DNA of 64,000 bases, taken from NCBI RefSeq assembly GCF_025465275.1, contig NZ_JAODNK010000025.1, positions 1 through 64,000 of the forward strand. Reading direction: 5' to 3'. The DNA is from Nocardia sp. (GTDB lineage: Bacteria > Actinomycetota > Actinomycetes > Mycobacteriales > Mycobacteriaceae). Made by a program: the position numbers and the translations under genes. Position 1 is the stretch's first letter, and each line of letters begins with the position of its first letter. The notes under the pieces were generated by a model. The model did not search any database. It was not told the origin of the DNA and saw only the letters and a list, made by a program, of their open reading frames with translations. Shown here in pieces: positions 49,296-57,210 of the stretch.

Positions 49296-49369
49296 GGGCC
49301 TATAGCTCAGGCGGTTAGAGCGCTTCGCTGATAACGAAGAGGTCGGAGGTTCAAGTCCTCCTAGGCCCA
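49296..49369 (+). tRNA. tRNA-Ile(GAT)
   Basis: gggcctatagctcaggcggttagagcgcttcgctgataacgaagaggtcggaggttcaagtcctcctaggccca cloverleaf, anticodon GAT. Confidence 0.97.
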
Positions 49370-49398
49370 CTCCCGAACATCACAGTAGGGTGGGATTC

Positions 49399-49509
49399 AT
49401 GCTGAAACTTCTCCTGACTATCGGCTTTGCCGCCGCGGTGATCTTCGGAATCAGCAAGCTGCGCCAGCGAAGCGATGCGGACCTCTGGCACGAGGTCACC
49501 ACTCGCTGA
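49399..49509 (+). CDS. DLW-39 family small protein (36 aa)
   Basis: MLKLLLTIGFAAAVIFGISKLRQRSDADLWHEVTTR* between tRNA-Ile and tRNA-Ala. Confidence 0.88.
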   Translation: MLKLLLTIGFAAAVIFGISKLRQRSDADLWHEVTTR

Positions 49510-49549
49510 TCCTCTCCGGGATCCTGTGGAGACACAGACATCCCGGCCG

Positions 49550-49622
49550 GGGGCCTTAGCTCAATTGGCAGAGCACTGCCTTTGCAAGGCAGGGGTTAGG
49601 GGTTCGATTCCCCTAGGCTCCA
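49550..49622 (+). tRNA. tRNA-Ala(TGC)
   Basis: ggggccttagctcaattggcagagcactgcctttgcaaggcaggggttaggggttcgattcccctaggctcca cloverleaf. Confidence 0.97.
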
Positions 49623-49763
49623 CAACTTCCGGCGCAGGTCAGAGAGTGTTTCTCGCTCTCCGGCCTGTTCCTATCCACATCCTCTATCCACATACGTGGA
49701 CAGAGGGGCAGCGGTCCACAGTGAATCTGAGGGGATTCGACGCAGACCTAAGAGGTTTTCGTC

Positions 49764-51299
49764 ATGTCGGCACCCACCGCCACCACTCCCAAGCGCACCC
49801 GTAAGCGCAAGGCCCCAACCGCCCGCGTCTATGTCCGCAGCGACAAGACGATCGGTTACCAGATCCGCTACCGCATCGAGCGCGACGGCAAGGTGACTGA
49901 AGCATCTCAGATGTTCGACGACCTCCCCGCGGCTACCCGATGGGCGAAGCTGCTCGCCGAGGTCGGCCCGGCGTCGGCTGAGAAGATCCTCGCTGCTCAA
50001 CTCCAAATCGCTGCGACACCGACGATCACGATCGGCGATTACCTCCGGCAGCGCGTCGGTACGTTGACCGGCATCGAGAAGGCCACCGGCCGAAAGTACC
50101 TGCGGTACATAGCGAACGATATCGACGGATTCCTTGTCGACGGCGAAACGTCGATGGGTAGCCTGCCTCTCGACGCCTACGACGAAGACCTCGATGCCGC
50201 GTGGGTGATGTATCTGCAATTCGAGGCGTGCAACAAGCCCGGTCGGCGACCAGGCAACTCGCCCAAGACAATCCGCAATAAGCATGGCTTTGTAAGCGAA
50301 GCCCTGGCCGCGGCGGCGCGGCGTCGGCCGAACCCGCTCGTGCCGTACAACCCCTGCGCGTACACGCGCCTGCCTAAGGTTTATCCGAAGGAACTCGACT
50401 ACTTCACCTCGGCTGAGTACGAACTATTCGAGGCGCTGCTCGCTCCACAGTGGCGGGTACTGCTCGAATTCGCCGTGATGTCCATGGCCAGGCCTGGCGA
50501 GATCTACGCCCTGACGGTCGGCGACGTGAACCGCGAGACCGGCGCAGTCAGAATTACAAAGGCATGGAAGTACGACGACGGCAGACTCTTGCTCGGCGCA
50601 CCGAAATCCCTGCGTGGCGTGCGGACCGTGTATGTACCGCTGGAGACGATCGCGCGCCTCGACCTCGACCGCCCCGCTGACAAGCTTCTGTTCTCCACAG
50701 GCAAGGGCACCCCGCTCTCGGTGCACGACGTCGCTAAGCGCATGTGGGGACCGGCATTACGCCGTCTGGAAGCGCTCACACGCGACGGAAAGAATCCCGG
50801 CGGCATCTACCTGTTCGGCAACCTCGCGCATTGGGAGGGCGAGAGCCCAGCCCAATTGCTCGCCCGGTTCGGCACGGACGTTGTCGAGAAGCTGCTCGCG
50901 AAGACGATCACGCCGTACACAACCCGCCACACCGGAATCAGCTGGAGATTGCAAGACGGAACACCGATTTGGGTCGTGAGCCGCGACGCCGGCCACGAAT
51001 CCCAAGCCACCACAGACAAGCGATACGGCCATATCGACAGCAGCGCATCGGTCGCCGCCGCGCAGACCGCCGCCGAACGCCTGCCCAGCCTGCGGCGAGG
51101 CGTAGTCGACCTCGACCTCGCGCGCCGCCGCCGCGAGGTGCGTGCCGGGCGGCTCGGCGAAATCGACGCCGTCGCTGACGGATTCGAGGCGGTCTGGATG
51201 TCCGCCGAGGGTCGCATCGAATCCGAAGTGTTCGACGACTACGAGGTCGCCGTCGACCATGTCGCTCGGCACGAGACGGGCGAGGCGCTCGCCGCATGA
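49764..51299 (+). CDS. Tyrosine recombinase / phage integrase
   Basis: MARPGEIYALTVGDV...YTTRHTGISWRLQDGTPIWVVSRDAGHESQATTDKRYGHID catalytic residues. Confidence 0.93.
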   Translation: MSAPTATTPKRTRKRKAPTARVYVRSDKTIGYQIRYRIERDGKVTEASQMFDDLPAATRWAKLLAEVGPASAEKILAAQLQIAATPTITIGDYLRQRVGTLTGIEKATGRKYLRYIANDIDGFLVDGETSMGSLPLDAYDEDLDAAWVMYLQFEACNKPGRRPGNSPKTIRNKHGFVSEALAAAARRRPNPLVPYNPCAYTRLPKVYPKELDYFTSAEYELFEALLAPQWRVLLEFAVMSMARPGEIYALTVGDVNRETGAVRITKAWKYDDGRLLLGAPKSLRGVRTVYVPLETIARLDLDRPADKLLFSTGKGTPLSVHDVAKRMWGPALRRLEALTRDGKNPGGIYLFGNLAHWEGESPAQLLARFGTDVVEKLLAKTITPYTTRHTGISWRLQDGTPIWVVSRDAGHESQATTDKRYGHIDSSASVAAAQTAAERLPSLRRGVVDLDLARRRREVRAGRLGEIDAVADGFEAVWMSAEGRIESEVFDDYEVAVDHVARHETGEALAA

Positions 51300-51304
51300 T
51301 TCCC

Positions 51305-51343
51305 GCCGCCGGGGTCCGAACCACTCGGACCCCGGCGGCGCTT
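51305..51343 (+). terminator. Terminator after integrase
   Basis: GCCGCCGGGGTCCGA-accac-TCGGACCCCGGCGGC (15-bp perfect stem) then gctttc. Confidence 0.85.
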
Positions 51344-51382
51344 TCTATTTCATTACCTGCTCACACCTGAAATGAAATCAAA

Positions 51383-51991
51383 ATGTCTGCTGGTAGCACC
51401 TGCATTTTCCCGGTTGGCGCCGATGTCTGTGGCGTTCCGGTTACCCCGCGCCCCGGCCCTGGCCGTCCCCGAACCTATTGCGACAACCCGCAACACACCG
51501 CGCTTGGCAAGCACCGTTACGAGCAGCGCGTCGCGAAGGCCCGCGCCGCGGCCGAGCAGCCGCCCGCCACGGTCGCAGAACGTGTAGCCGTACTCGGCGC
51601 CGCGGTCGCTCGAATCGAACGACTCAAGGGTGAACTCGTCGCCGAGCTCGCCGACGCCGAGGAGCTCGTCGCCGACCTCGCAGACAGTGAACAGAATCTC
51701 GCGGACCTGGACCGTGTCGAAACCATCGCCCTTGCTCGCGTGCGCCAAGCAGAGGCCGCGCGGCAGGCATCAGACGTCATAGCTGAGATTGCCCGCGAGG
51801 ATGCCGCACAGGCCCAGCGGAACACAGCCGAGGTTCGAAACGAGGCCTCCGACGCCGTCTCTCGGATGCGAACGGACTGCGATCGTGAAGTCGCACGGGT
51901 GCTCGCAGTCGCCGATGCCGAGATCACCCGAGCCACGACGGCCCAAGTCCTCGCCAAAGATCGTCCGCGGCGGCGGATCTCAGCGGTTTAG
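51383..51991 (+). CDS. Coiled-coil, Ala/Glu-rich DNA-binding-like protein (KfrA-like)
   Basis: N-terminal C..PV.PRPGPGRPRTYCDNPQHTA Cys/His motif, then heptad-rich coiled coil. Confidence 0.6.
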   Translation: MSAGSTCIFPVGADVCGVPVTPRPGPGRPRTYCDNPQHTALGKHRYEQRVAKARAAAEQPPATVAERVAVLGAAVARIERLKGELVAELADAEELVADLADSEQNLADLDRVETIALARVRQAEAARQASDVIAEIAREDAAQAQRNTAEVRNEASDAVSRMRTDCDREVARVLAVADAEITRATTAQVLAKDRPRRRISAV

Positions 51992-52767
51992 TCGACGTCC
52001 TCGCGGCGGCCGGCGGCGGTGACGAGGCCGACCCCCGCGAGCAGCAGCAGACCGGGCACACCCCAAACGAGCATGACAGTCGGGAAGTACGCCTCAAGAG
52101 CGTCACTGTCCGTGAGGAGAAATGCGGCGCCAGTGACCGAGATTCCGATGCCGACAATACCGATGCCTAACAGCCCTGCCGTGGTGAGGCGTGGCGATTC
52201 GGGATCGCGCAGGCTGACCAGAGCCGCCGTGAAGACAATCACGCCACCTACGAAAGGCCAAGCCAGGTACAGCCAGGTCAAGGCCTCCGATCCCGGATCG
52301 TGCAGGTCCATCATGTCGTCGACCTCGACTCGCGACACATCACCGAGCAGCCACACCAACCACGCTGCTGTTCCCATGGCGAGGTTGACGGCCGCCCACA
52401 AATTCGCTGCGGCGACTTCGACCGAACGGCTAGCGGATACGAACCGCACTGCGGTGCGCGCCTGCCGGTGTGTGTCGAGTGCACGCTGAATCCGTTCGCG
52501 GACCCGTCGGTCTTGGAAGATCACCGGCAGGCATATTTTACCGAGCGTCCACCACGCGGCACCGGCGAGCAGGACATGCCATAGATCGGTCACGTTGGCG
52601 ACGGTGGACACACGAGGATCTATCGCCTCGTCAACGATGTTGAGGCGCACAACGAACGCCACCGCTATTGCACACAGACCGATAGTCAGTACAGGTGCGC
52701 GGCGACCACGAACGCTAATCAGGCGGCCAAGGACGACCGCCACCAGAGGAACCAAACCCACGAACAT
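51988..52767 (-). CDS. Polytopic (~6-7 TM) membrane protein, possibly MAB_1171c-like
   Basis: Hydrophobic segments; pattern R.RAPVLTIGLCAIAVAFVVRLN..VDEAID...VANVTDLWHVLLAGAAWW; downstream of XRE gene on same strand. Confidence 0.6.
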   Translation of the reverse strand: MFVGLVPLVAVVLGRLISVRGRRAPVLTIGLCAIAVAFVVRLNIVDEAIDPRVSTVANVTDLWHVLLAGAAWWTLGKICLPVIFQDRRVRERIQRALDTHRQARTAVRFVSASRSVEVAAANLWAAVNLAMGTAAWLVWLLGDVSRVEVDDMMDLHDPGSEALTWLYLAWPFVGGVIVFTAALVSLRDPESPRLTTAGLLGIGIVGIGISVTGAAFLLTDSDALEAYFPTVMLVWGVPGLLLLAGVGLVTAAGRREDVD

Positions 52768-52819
52768 GACCGGATGTTACGAGTACCCACCGACATTCGT
52801 GATGAAACTGGTTGATGCA

Positions 52820-53110
52820 TCACATACCGAGCTGTCTGCGTAGCTCTCGACCGGGGGAGGGTTGCGGGTAGTCACCGGTTGCCAAGCGGCGCAGAACCTC
52901 ATCGAGAAGCTCGCCAGGCGGGATGTTTAGTGCCGTAGACGCCTCGATCAGATCTGCGATCGAGGCCTCACGCAAGCCGTCCTCTGTCCGCTGGTACGTG
53001 TTGCGGCCCCAGCCCAATCTTGCCCAAAATTGGGCTCTGGACAACTCGGCCGCCTCCCGGCGGACGCTGAGCGCCTTCCCAAAAGCCCTGTTTACGTTGC
53101 CCCGATCCAT
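52820..53110 (-). CDS. XRE-family HTH regulator
   Basis: LSRAQFWARLGWGRNTYQRTEDGLREASIADLIEASTALNIPPGEL. Confidence 0.8.
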   Translation of the reverse strand: MDRGNVNRAFGKALSVRREAAELSRAQFWARLGWGRNTYQRTEDGLREASIADLIEASTALNIPPGELLDEVLRRLATGDYPQPSPGRELRRQLGM

Positions 53111-53264
53111 GAGATCAGGCTATCTCATGGGTTGATCTTGCCGCGCCCAGATCTGGGCCGTAAGGTTTGCGGTGCGTTGACTCGGCGGGGTGAAGGGCAG
53201 CACGCAGGGTTCGGCGACTCCATCGGGAACGGAGCCGCAGCGCGGTAACTCAGGTGGAGGACCA

Positions 53265-53519
53265 GTGAAATACGCGATGCCGGAAGATGATTCAGCCGAT
53301 GACGATCTGCGCCCAATGGGGCGGGGGCTGTTCCGATCTTCGGGGCGCGCAATTTGGCAAGCGCGAAGCGATCAACGTACCGAGGAACTGACCGACCTGC
53401 TGGCGAGCGTGATCCGGATGCCGGCCTCGCGGTTCATCCTTGAGGTTCAGGCCCGAGGGCACGACCCGGTGCGAGTGCTGAACGAACTAACCCCCGAGTT
53501 CCAGCGCCTTTTTCAGTAG
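53265..53519 (+). CDS. hypothetical protein
   Basis: GTG start after ggtggaggacca RBS region; 33-nt convergent overlap with repressor gene. Confidence 0.55.
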   Translation: MKYAMPEDDSADDDLRPMGRGLFRSSGRAIWQARSDQRTEELTDLLASVIRMPASRFILEVQARGHDPVRVLNELTPEFQRLFQ

Positions 53520-53771
53520 TTCTCCAAGCTCGACCCCCAATGCGGTGCTGATCCGCAGCATCTGCGGCATTCGCATGGATGACTGCCCGGTCTCGAACCG
53601 GCCGATGGTCTTCTTGCTGATACCTGTTCGCTCTGCGAGTTCGTCTTGCGTCATCTTGTTTCGCTCGGCTCGCATGACCATGATCGCCTTGCCTAACGCC
53701 AGATCTAGCTTGCGCGCGGCCTCATCCATGTCGTCGTCCCGGTCGCCGGGGTCGGCGGCTGATGTTTTCAT
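53487..53771 (-). CDS. XRE-family phage repressor candidate
   Basis: MTQDELAERTGISKKTIGRFETGQSSMRMPQMLRISTALGVELGELL, divergent from Cro-like gene. Confidence 0.8.
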   Translation of the reverse strand: MKTSAADPGDRDDDMDEAARKLDLALGKAIMVMRAERNKMTQDELAERTGISKKTIGRFETGQSSMRMPQMLRISTALGVELGELLKKALELGG

Positions 53772-53817
53772 GTGTCCATTTAAGGGCCAAATCTGACCAT
53801 TGCACAAGTGTGGCCGT

Positions 53818-53910
53818 CAGGACACTCTTTTGTCCTGCTGGTTGCCGGGAGGTCTCTGGGCAGTCCTTCTATGGGACATCTTCGGCTTGCAAAGGGACAA
53901 TTCTGTCCCT
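53818..53910. promoter_or_regulatory. Repressor/Cro operator region
   Basis: CAGGACA-ctcttt-TGTCCTG (53818-53837) and AGGGACA-attc-TGTCCCT (53893-53910) plus half-sites. Confidence 0.75.
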
Positions 53911-53922
53911 AATGTGGTCAAC

Positions 53923-54150
53923 ATGTTCCCTATCAACACGGCTACCGCGGCAACCGTTCGCGACGCCATCGCGCAGGCCGAGCGGACCGAGGTATCCGTC
54001 GCCAAGGGCGCACATATCACCCCGTCGACATGGCAGCGGCGTATCCATGGCAGAACCTCCTTTACCGTGAACGACCTGAGCCGGATCTCTGCCGACCTCG
54101 GTGTGAAGATCGGCGACTTGGTCGACACCATCGCGGACAAGCTGCGATGA
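53923..54150 (+). CDS. Cro-like HTH protein
   Basis: MFPINTATAATVRDAIAQAERTEVSVAKGAHITPSTWQRRIHGRTSFTVNDLSRISADLGVKIGDLV. Confidence 0.75.
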   Translation: MFPINTATAATVRDAIAQAERTEVSVAKGAHITPSTWQRRIHGRTSFTVNDLSRISADLGVKIGDLVDTIADKLR

Positions 54151-54389
54151 CCTCCACCGATGAGCTGCGGCTCTACACCCTGAGTGAGACCGCCGAACGT
54201 CTTCACGTCACCGTGGATTGGCTTACGAAGCGTGTTCGCGCTCGGCGTCTGCCCGCGCGCAAAAGCGGGCGTGACTGGACATTCTCGGCAGCCGATATCC
54301 GGGCCGCGATCGAGGCCATGGCGGTACCCGCGACATACGAAACCCTCACCGAGGCAACGGAAGTTAGCCGAGGGGGTGCCGACCGATGA
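54147..54389 (+). CDS. Excisionase/MerR-type HTH protein
   Basis: LYTLSETAERLHVTVDWLTKRVRARRLPARKSGRDWTFSAADIRAAIEA. Confidence 0.8.
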   Translation: MTSTDELRLYTLSETAERLHVTVDWLTKRVRARRLPARKSGRDWTFSAADIRAAIEAMAVPATYETLTEATEVSRGGADR

Positions 54390-54712
54390 TCGCCCCTACT
54401 GCTGAGTACGAAACGTTCTCACTCGAAGAGGCTTGTGCGCTCACGGGCGCGCCATCGCCCGATTGGATGTCTCGCTTGCTCAACGCTGGTGAGCTGACGG
54501 GAATCCTTTCGGGCACGTCGTGGCGGATGACGCATAGCGACATGGCTCAGGTTGTTGCCCACATGCGCGGAGTCGCTGAACGGCATGTCGCCGAACGCGC
54601 AGCCAGACGCGCAATCCAACACCCAGAACCCGCGCAGAACATGCCGCCTAACGCCGCCGGACTGTCAGCACGCAGCGCGTCCCGCCTTCGCCGCCGCGCC
54701 GCCACCCCCTGA
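54386..54712 (+). CDS. HTH-like hypothetical phage protein
   Basis: YETFSLEEACALTGAPSPDWMSRLLNAGELTGI; ATGA overlap with upstream gene. Confidence 0.6.
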   Translation: MIAPTAEYETFSLEEACALTGAPSPDWMSRLLNAGELTGILSGTSWRMTHSDMAQVVAHMRGVAERHVAERAARRAIQHPEPAQNMPPNAAGLSARSASRLRRRAATP

Positions 54713-54852
54713 TTTTCCGCGGTGCGGCGCGCGTCGATGTCGCACAGCGGATCGCGTGACCGGCTGGAGGGACCGCCGGGCGACCCCCTCACGCCCAGCT
54801 CCACCGATCACGCACCACATCAAAACGCACGAAGCCGATTGGAGGACAACAC

Positions 54853-55044
54853 ATGATCACCGTGCTCGCCGTTGCCGCGCTGTGGTCGCTCGTCTCAGTG
54901 GCCGTACTTCCCGCGCTGTTGCTCGCCTTCTTCCGGCCGGCACCCGAAGCGTCGCGAAACCTTCGCAGCATGTCGGCCGTTTCGACCAGCCTGCTCGCCC
55001 TCGTCGTCCTGACGCTCGGCGCGCTCTGGGTGGTCTGGCCATGA
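54853..55044 (+). CDS. small two-TM membrane protein
   Basis: MITVLAVAALWSLVSVAVLPALLLAFF...SLLALVVLTLGALWVVWP; RBS gagg upstream. Confidence 0.55.
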   Translation: MITVLAVAALWSLVSVAVLPALLLAFFRPAPEASRNLRSMSAVSTSLLALVVLTLGALWVVWP

Positions 55045-55343
55045 CCGCAAACGCAGCGACGCCCGGCGCGAACCATTCCGCGCCGGGCGCCATCCAAACC
55101 GCTACCTCAACTCCGCGCGCCGAGGTGCAACTCGTCGCGCACGAAGCAACGAACGGAATCCTACCTATGACAAGCACACTCGCCGCCGCTATGGCGGCCG
55201 AGATGCACGACGCCGCCGTAATTCGGCTGCGCGAGGAGTCATCCGCCGCCCTGTTCCGTGGCGATCTCGACATCGCGGCCGGCCTTGAGAAGGCCGCCGA
55301 CGATCTCGACGCCGCCCAGGACCAGATCGGCGGTACCCCATGA
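55041..55343 (+). CDS. hypothetical phage protein
   Basis: ATGA-coupled ORF. Confidence 0.5.
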   Translation: MTANAATPGANHSAPGAIQTATSTPRAEVQLVAHEATNGILPMTSTLAAAMAAEMHDAAVIRLREESSAALFRGDLDIAAGLEKAADDLDAAQDQIGGTP

Positions 55344-55546
55344 GCGAGACAGCCGAGGTAATCGCTGACCTCTGCGACCGGGTGCACACGTTGTACGCCG
55401 AGCTGGATATCGCACACGCGAAAGCTGCGGCCGAGTCCGGAGCGGTACTGGATTTCGCGGACGAGCTCGCTGCCGCTGACAACACCGAATTCTCACCTGC
55501 GGTGGCCGCTGGTCGACTGCGCTGCCTCGTCCGGGGGCAGTGGTGA
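55340..55546 (+). CDS. hypothetical phage protein
   Basis: ATGA-coupled ORF MSETAEVIADLCDRVHTLYAELDIAHAKAA. Confidence 0.5.
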   Translation: MSETAEVIADLCDRVHTLYAELDIAHAKAAAESGAVLDFADELAAADNTEFSPAVAAGRLRCLVRGQW

Positions 55547-55548
55547 CC

Positions 55549-55863
55549 ATGTCCGCAGTGGTGCTGATCAGCGCCAGCCTCCTAATACTCGCCCTCGCCG
55601 TCGCCGCGCTCGTGGACCTGCTGATGAATACACCTCTGCCGGTGTGGATCTCGTGCCCGAACTGCGACGGGCGCGGCGTGATGGACCGCGACATCAGCGA
55701 CCCGCACACCTGCAGCGCATGTCAGGGCTGGGGGCGGGTGCAGGACGTCGACACGGCGCATGACCTGGCCGAGGAACCTGCGCAACTGTTCCCGTCGCGA
55801 CTACGGCGCCAGGTGTGCCGCGCGTGTAGCGCTCTGCGCACCCTGACGAGAGGCAACCAGTGA
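55549..55863 (+). CDS. TM-anchored DnaJ-type zinc-finger-like protein
   Basis: N-terminal TM then CPNCDGRGVMDRDISDPHTCSACQGWG. Confidence 0.6.
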   Translation: MSAVVLISASLLILALAVAALVDLLMNTPLPVWISCPNCDGRGVMDRDISDPHTCSACQGWGRVQDVDTAHDLAEEPAQLFPSRLRRQVCRACSALRTLTRGNQ

Positions 55864-56108
55864 TGTTCCATCATATGACCGCAGCCGATTTCGACCAGAT
55901 GCACGCCGGCACCCGCGACACTGTCGACGACCTGATCAAGAACCTGATTTTGGTTGGTAAGCGCTGCTCGTGCGGCGAGCCGATCGACTCGCAACGCCAC
56001 ATGACCACCATCGTGGGCTACCTCGGCAGTCAGTACAACGCGGCTGATTTAGCGCTGTTGCTCGCCGAAGCCCTGACGCGTCTCGCCCTCGCGCAGGGGG
56101 CGCTATGA
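55863..56108 (+). CDS. hypothetical phage protein with CSCG motif
   Basis: Coupled ORF MFHHMTAADFDQMHAGTRDTVDDL. Confidence 0.5.
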   Translation: MFHHMTAADFDQMHAGTRDTVDDLIKNLILVGKRCSCGEPIDSQRHMTTIVGYLGSQYNAADLALLLAEALTRLALAQGAL

Positions 56109-56380
56109 GGTGGGAGGACCGCGCTGCGTGCGCCGGATTCCCAACCGAGTGCTTCTTTGTGGACGGCCGAAATAGCGACCCCGAACGTCAGGCATCGGTG
56201 CGGGTCGCGGTGCGCGTGTGCGTCAACTGCGACGTGCGCAAAGAATGCGCACGTCTCGCGCAGAGCATCGCTGCGCGACAAGGTGTTTGGGGCGGAGTCG
56301 ACCTCGGCGGCGGGCAGCGCGTCCCGCCGAACTCACTGAAGCTATTGGACCTTGTGGCCGGGGTGGAGGCCGCCGCGTGA
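56105..56380 (+). CDS. Phage-encoded WhiB-family Fe-S regulator
   Basis: WEDRAACAGFPTECFF...RVCVNCDVRKECARLAQSIAARQGVWGGVDL: Cys pattern and G(V/I)WGG turn. Confidence 0.85.
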   Translation: MRWEDRAACAGFPTECFFVDGRNSDPERQASVRVAVRVCVNCDVRKECARLAQSIAARQGVWGGVDLGGGQRVPPNSLKLLDLVAGVEAAA

Positions 56381-57210
56381 CCGCGCCGACTGTGCCCGGC
56401 GTGTATGCCGGTGTGCCCGAGCACGTTTACCACGGCGATCTCGGGTCGCTGTCCTCGAGCGGCGCCCGCCGCCTGCTCGAACTCGCCCCCAAGGAGTGGC
56501 TGTACGAGCGTGACCACCCGGAAACGCGCGAGCCCACACCCGAGATGGAAATGGGTACCGACGTTCACACCGACGTTCTGGGCGTCGGCCCCCGTCGAGT
56601 CGAGATCAAGGCACCAGACTTCAAGAAACCTGCAGATCAGAAGCGCCGCAAGGAAATCCGGGCCCGCGGGGAAATCCCGCTACTCACACGCCAGATCGCC
56701 ACTGTCGAGGCTATGGCCGAAGCAGTGCTCACCGACGCCGACGCCGGTCCGTTGCTGGCGTCCGGAGTTCCCGAACTCAGCGCGTACGGCCGCGATCCGA
56801 TCACCGGCGTAATGATGCGCGCCCGGACCGATTGGGTCCACGAGCGCAGCGGCGGCCGGATCGGAATCGACCTCAAGACGTGCGACTCGTCGAGCCCGGC
56901 CGATTTCGCCGCCGAGGTGCGCCGCTGGTCGTACCACGTTCAACAGGCCTGGTATGAGCAGGTTTTCGCCGAGGCCGGCCAACCGCTCGACGCGTTCGTG
57001 TTCGTCGCCGTCGCCAAACGCCGCCCGCACCTGGTAGCCGTGCACGAGCTCAAGCCGCGCGTCGTCGACCTCGGTCGCGACATCGCCCGCCGTGCCCTCG
57101 ACAAGTACGCGCGATGCATCGAGCACAACGAATGGCCCGGCCACGGCCGCGGCTTCCATCAAATCGACCTCCCTGATTGGGAATTCAAGAAGGAGCTGTA
57201 CCGATCGTGA
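56377..57210 (+). CDS. PD-(D/E)XK exonuclease-like (RecE/Exo VIII type)
   Basis: LSSSGARRLLELAPKEWLYERD, MGTDVHTDVLG, IGIDLKTCDSSSPADFAAEVRRWSYHVQQAWYEQ; adjacent to recT. Confidence 0.82.
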   Translation: MTAPTVPGVYAGVPEHVYHGDLGSLSSSGARRLLELAPKEWLYERDHPETREPTPEMEMGTDVHTDVLGVGPRRVEIKAPDFKKPADQKRRKEIRARGEIPLLTRQIATVEAMAEAVLTDADAGPLLASGVPELSAYGRDPITGVMMRARTDWVHERSGGRIGIDLKTCDSSSPADFAAEVRRWSYHVQQAWYEQVFAEAGQPLDAFVFVAVAKRRPHLVAVHELKPRVVDLGRDIARRALDKYARCIEHNEWPGHGRGFHQIDLPDWEFKKELYRS

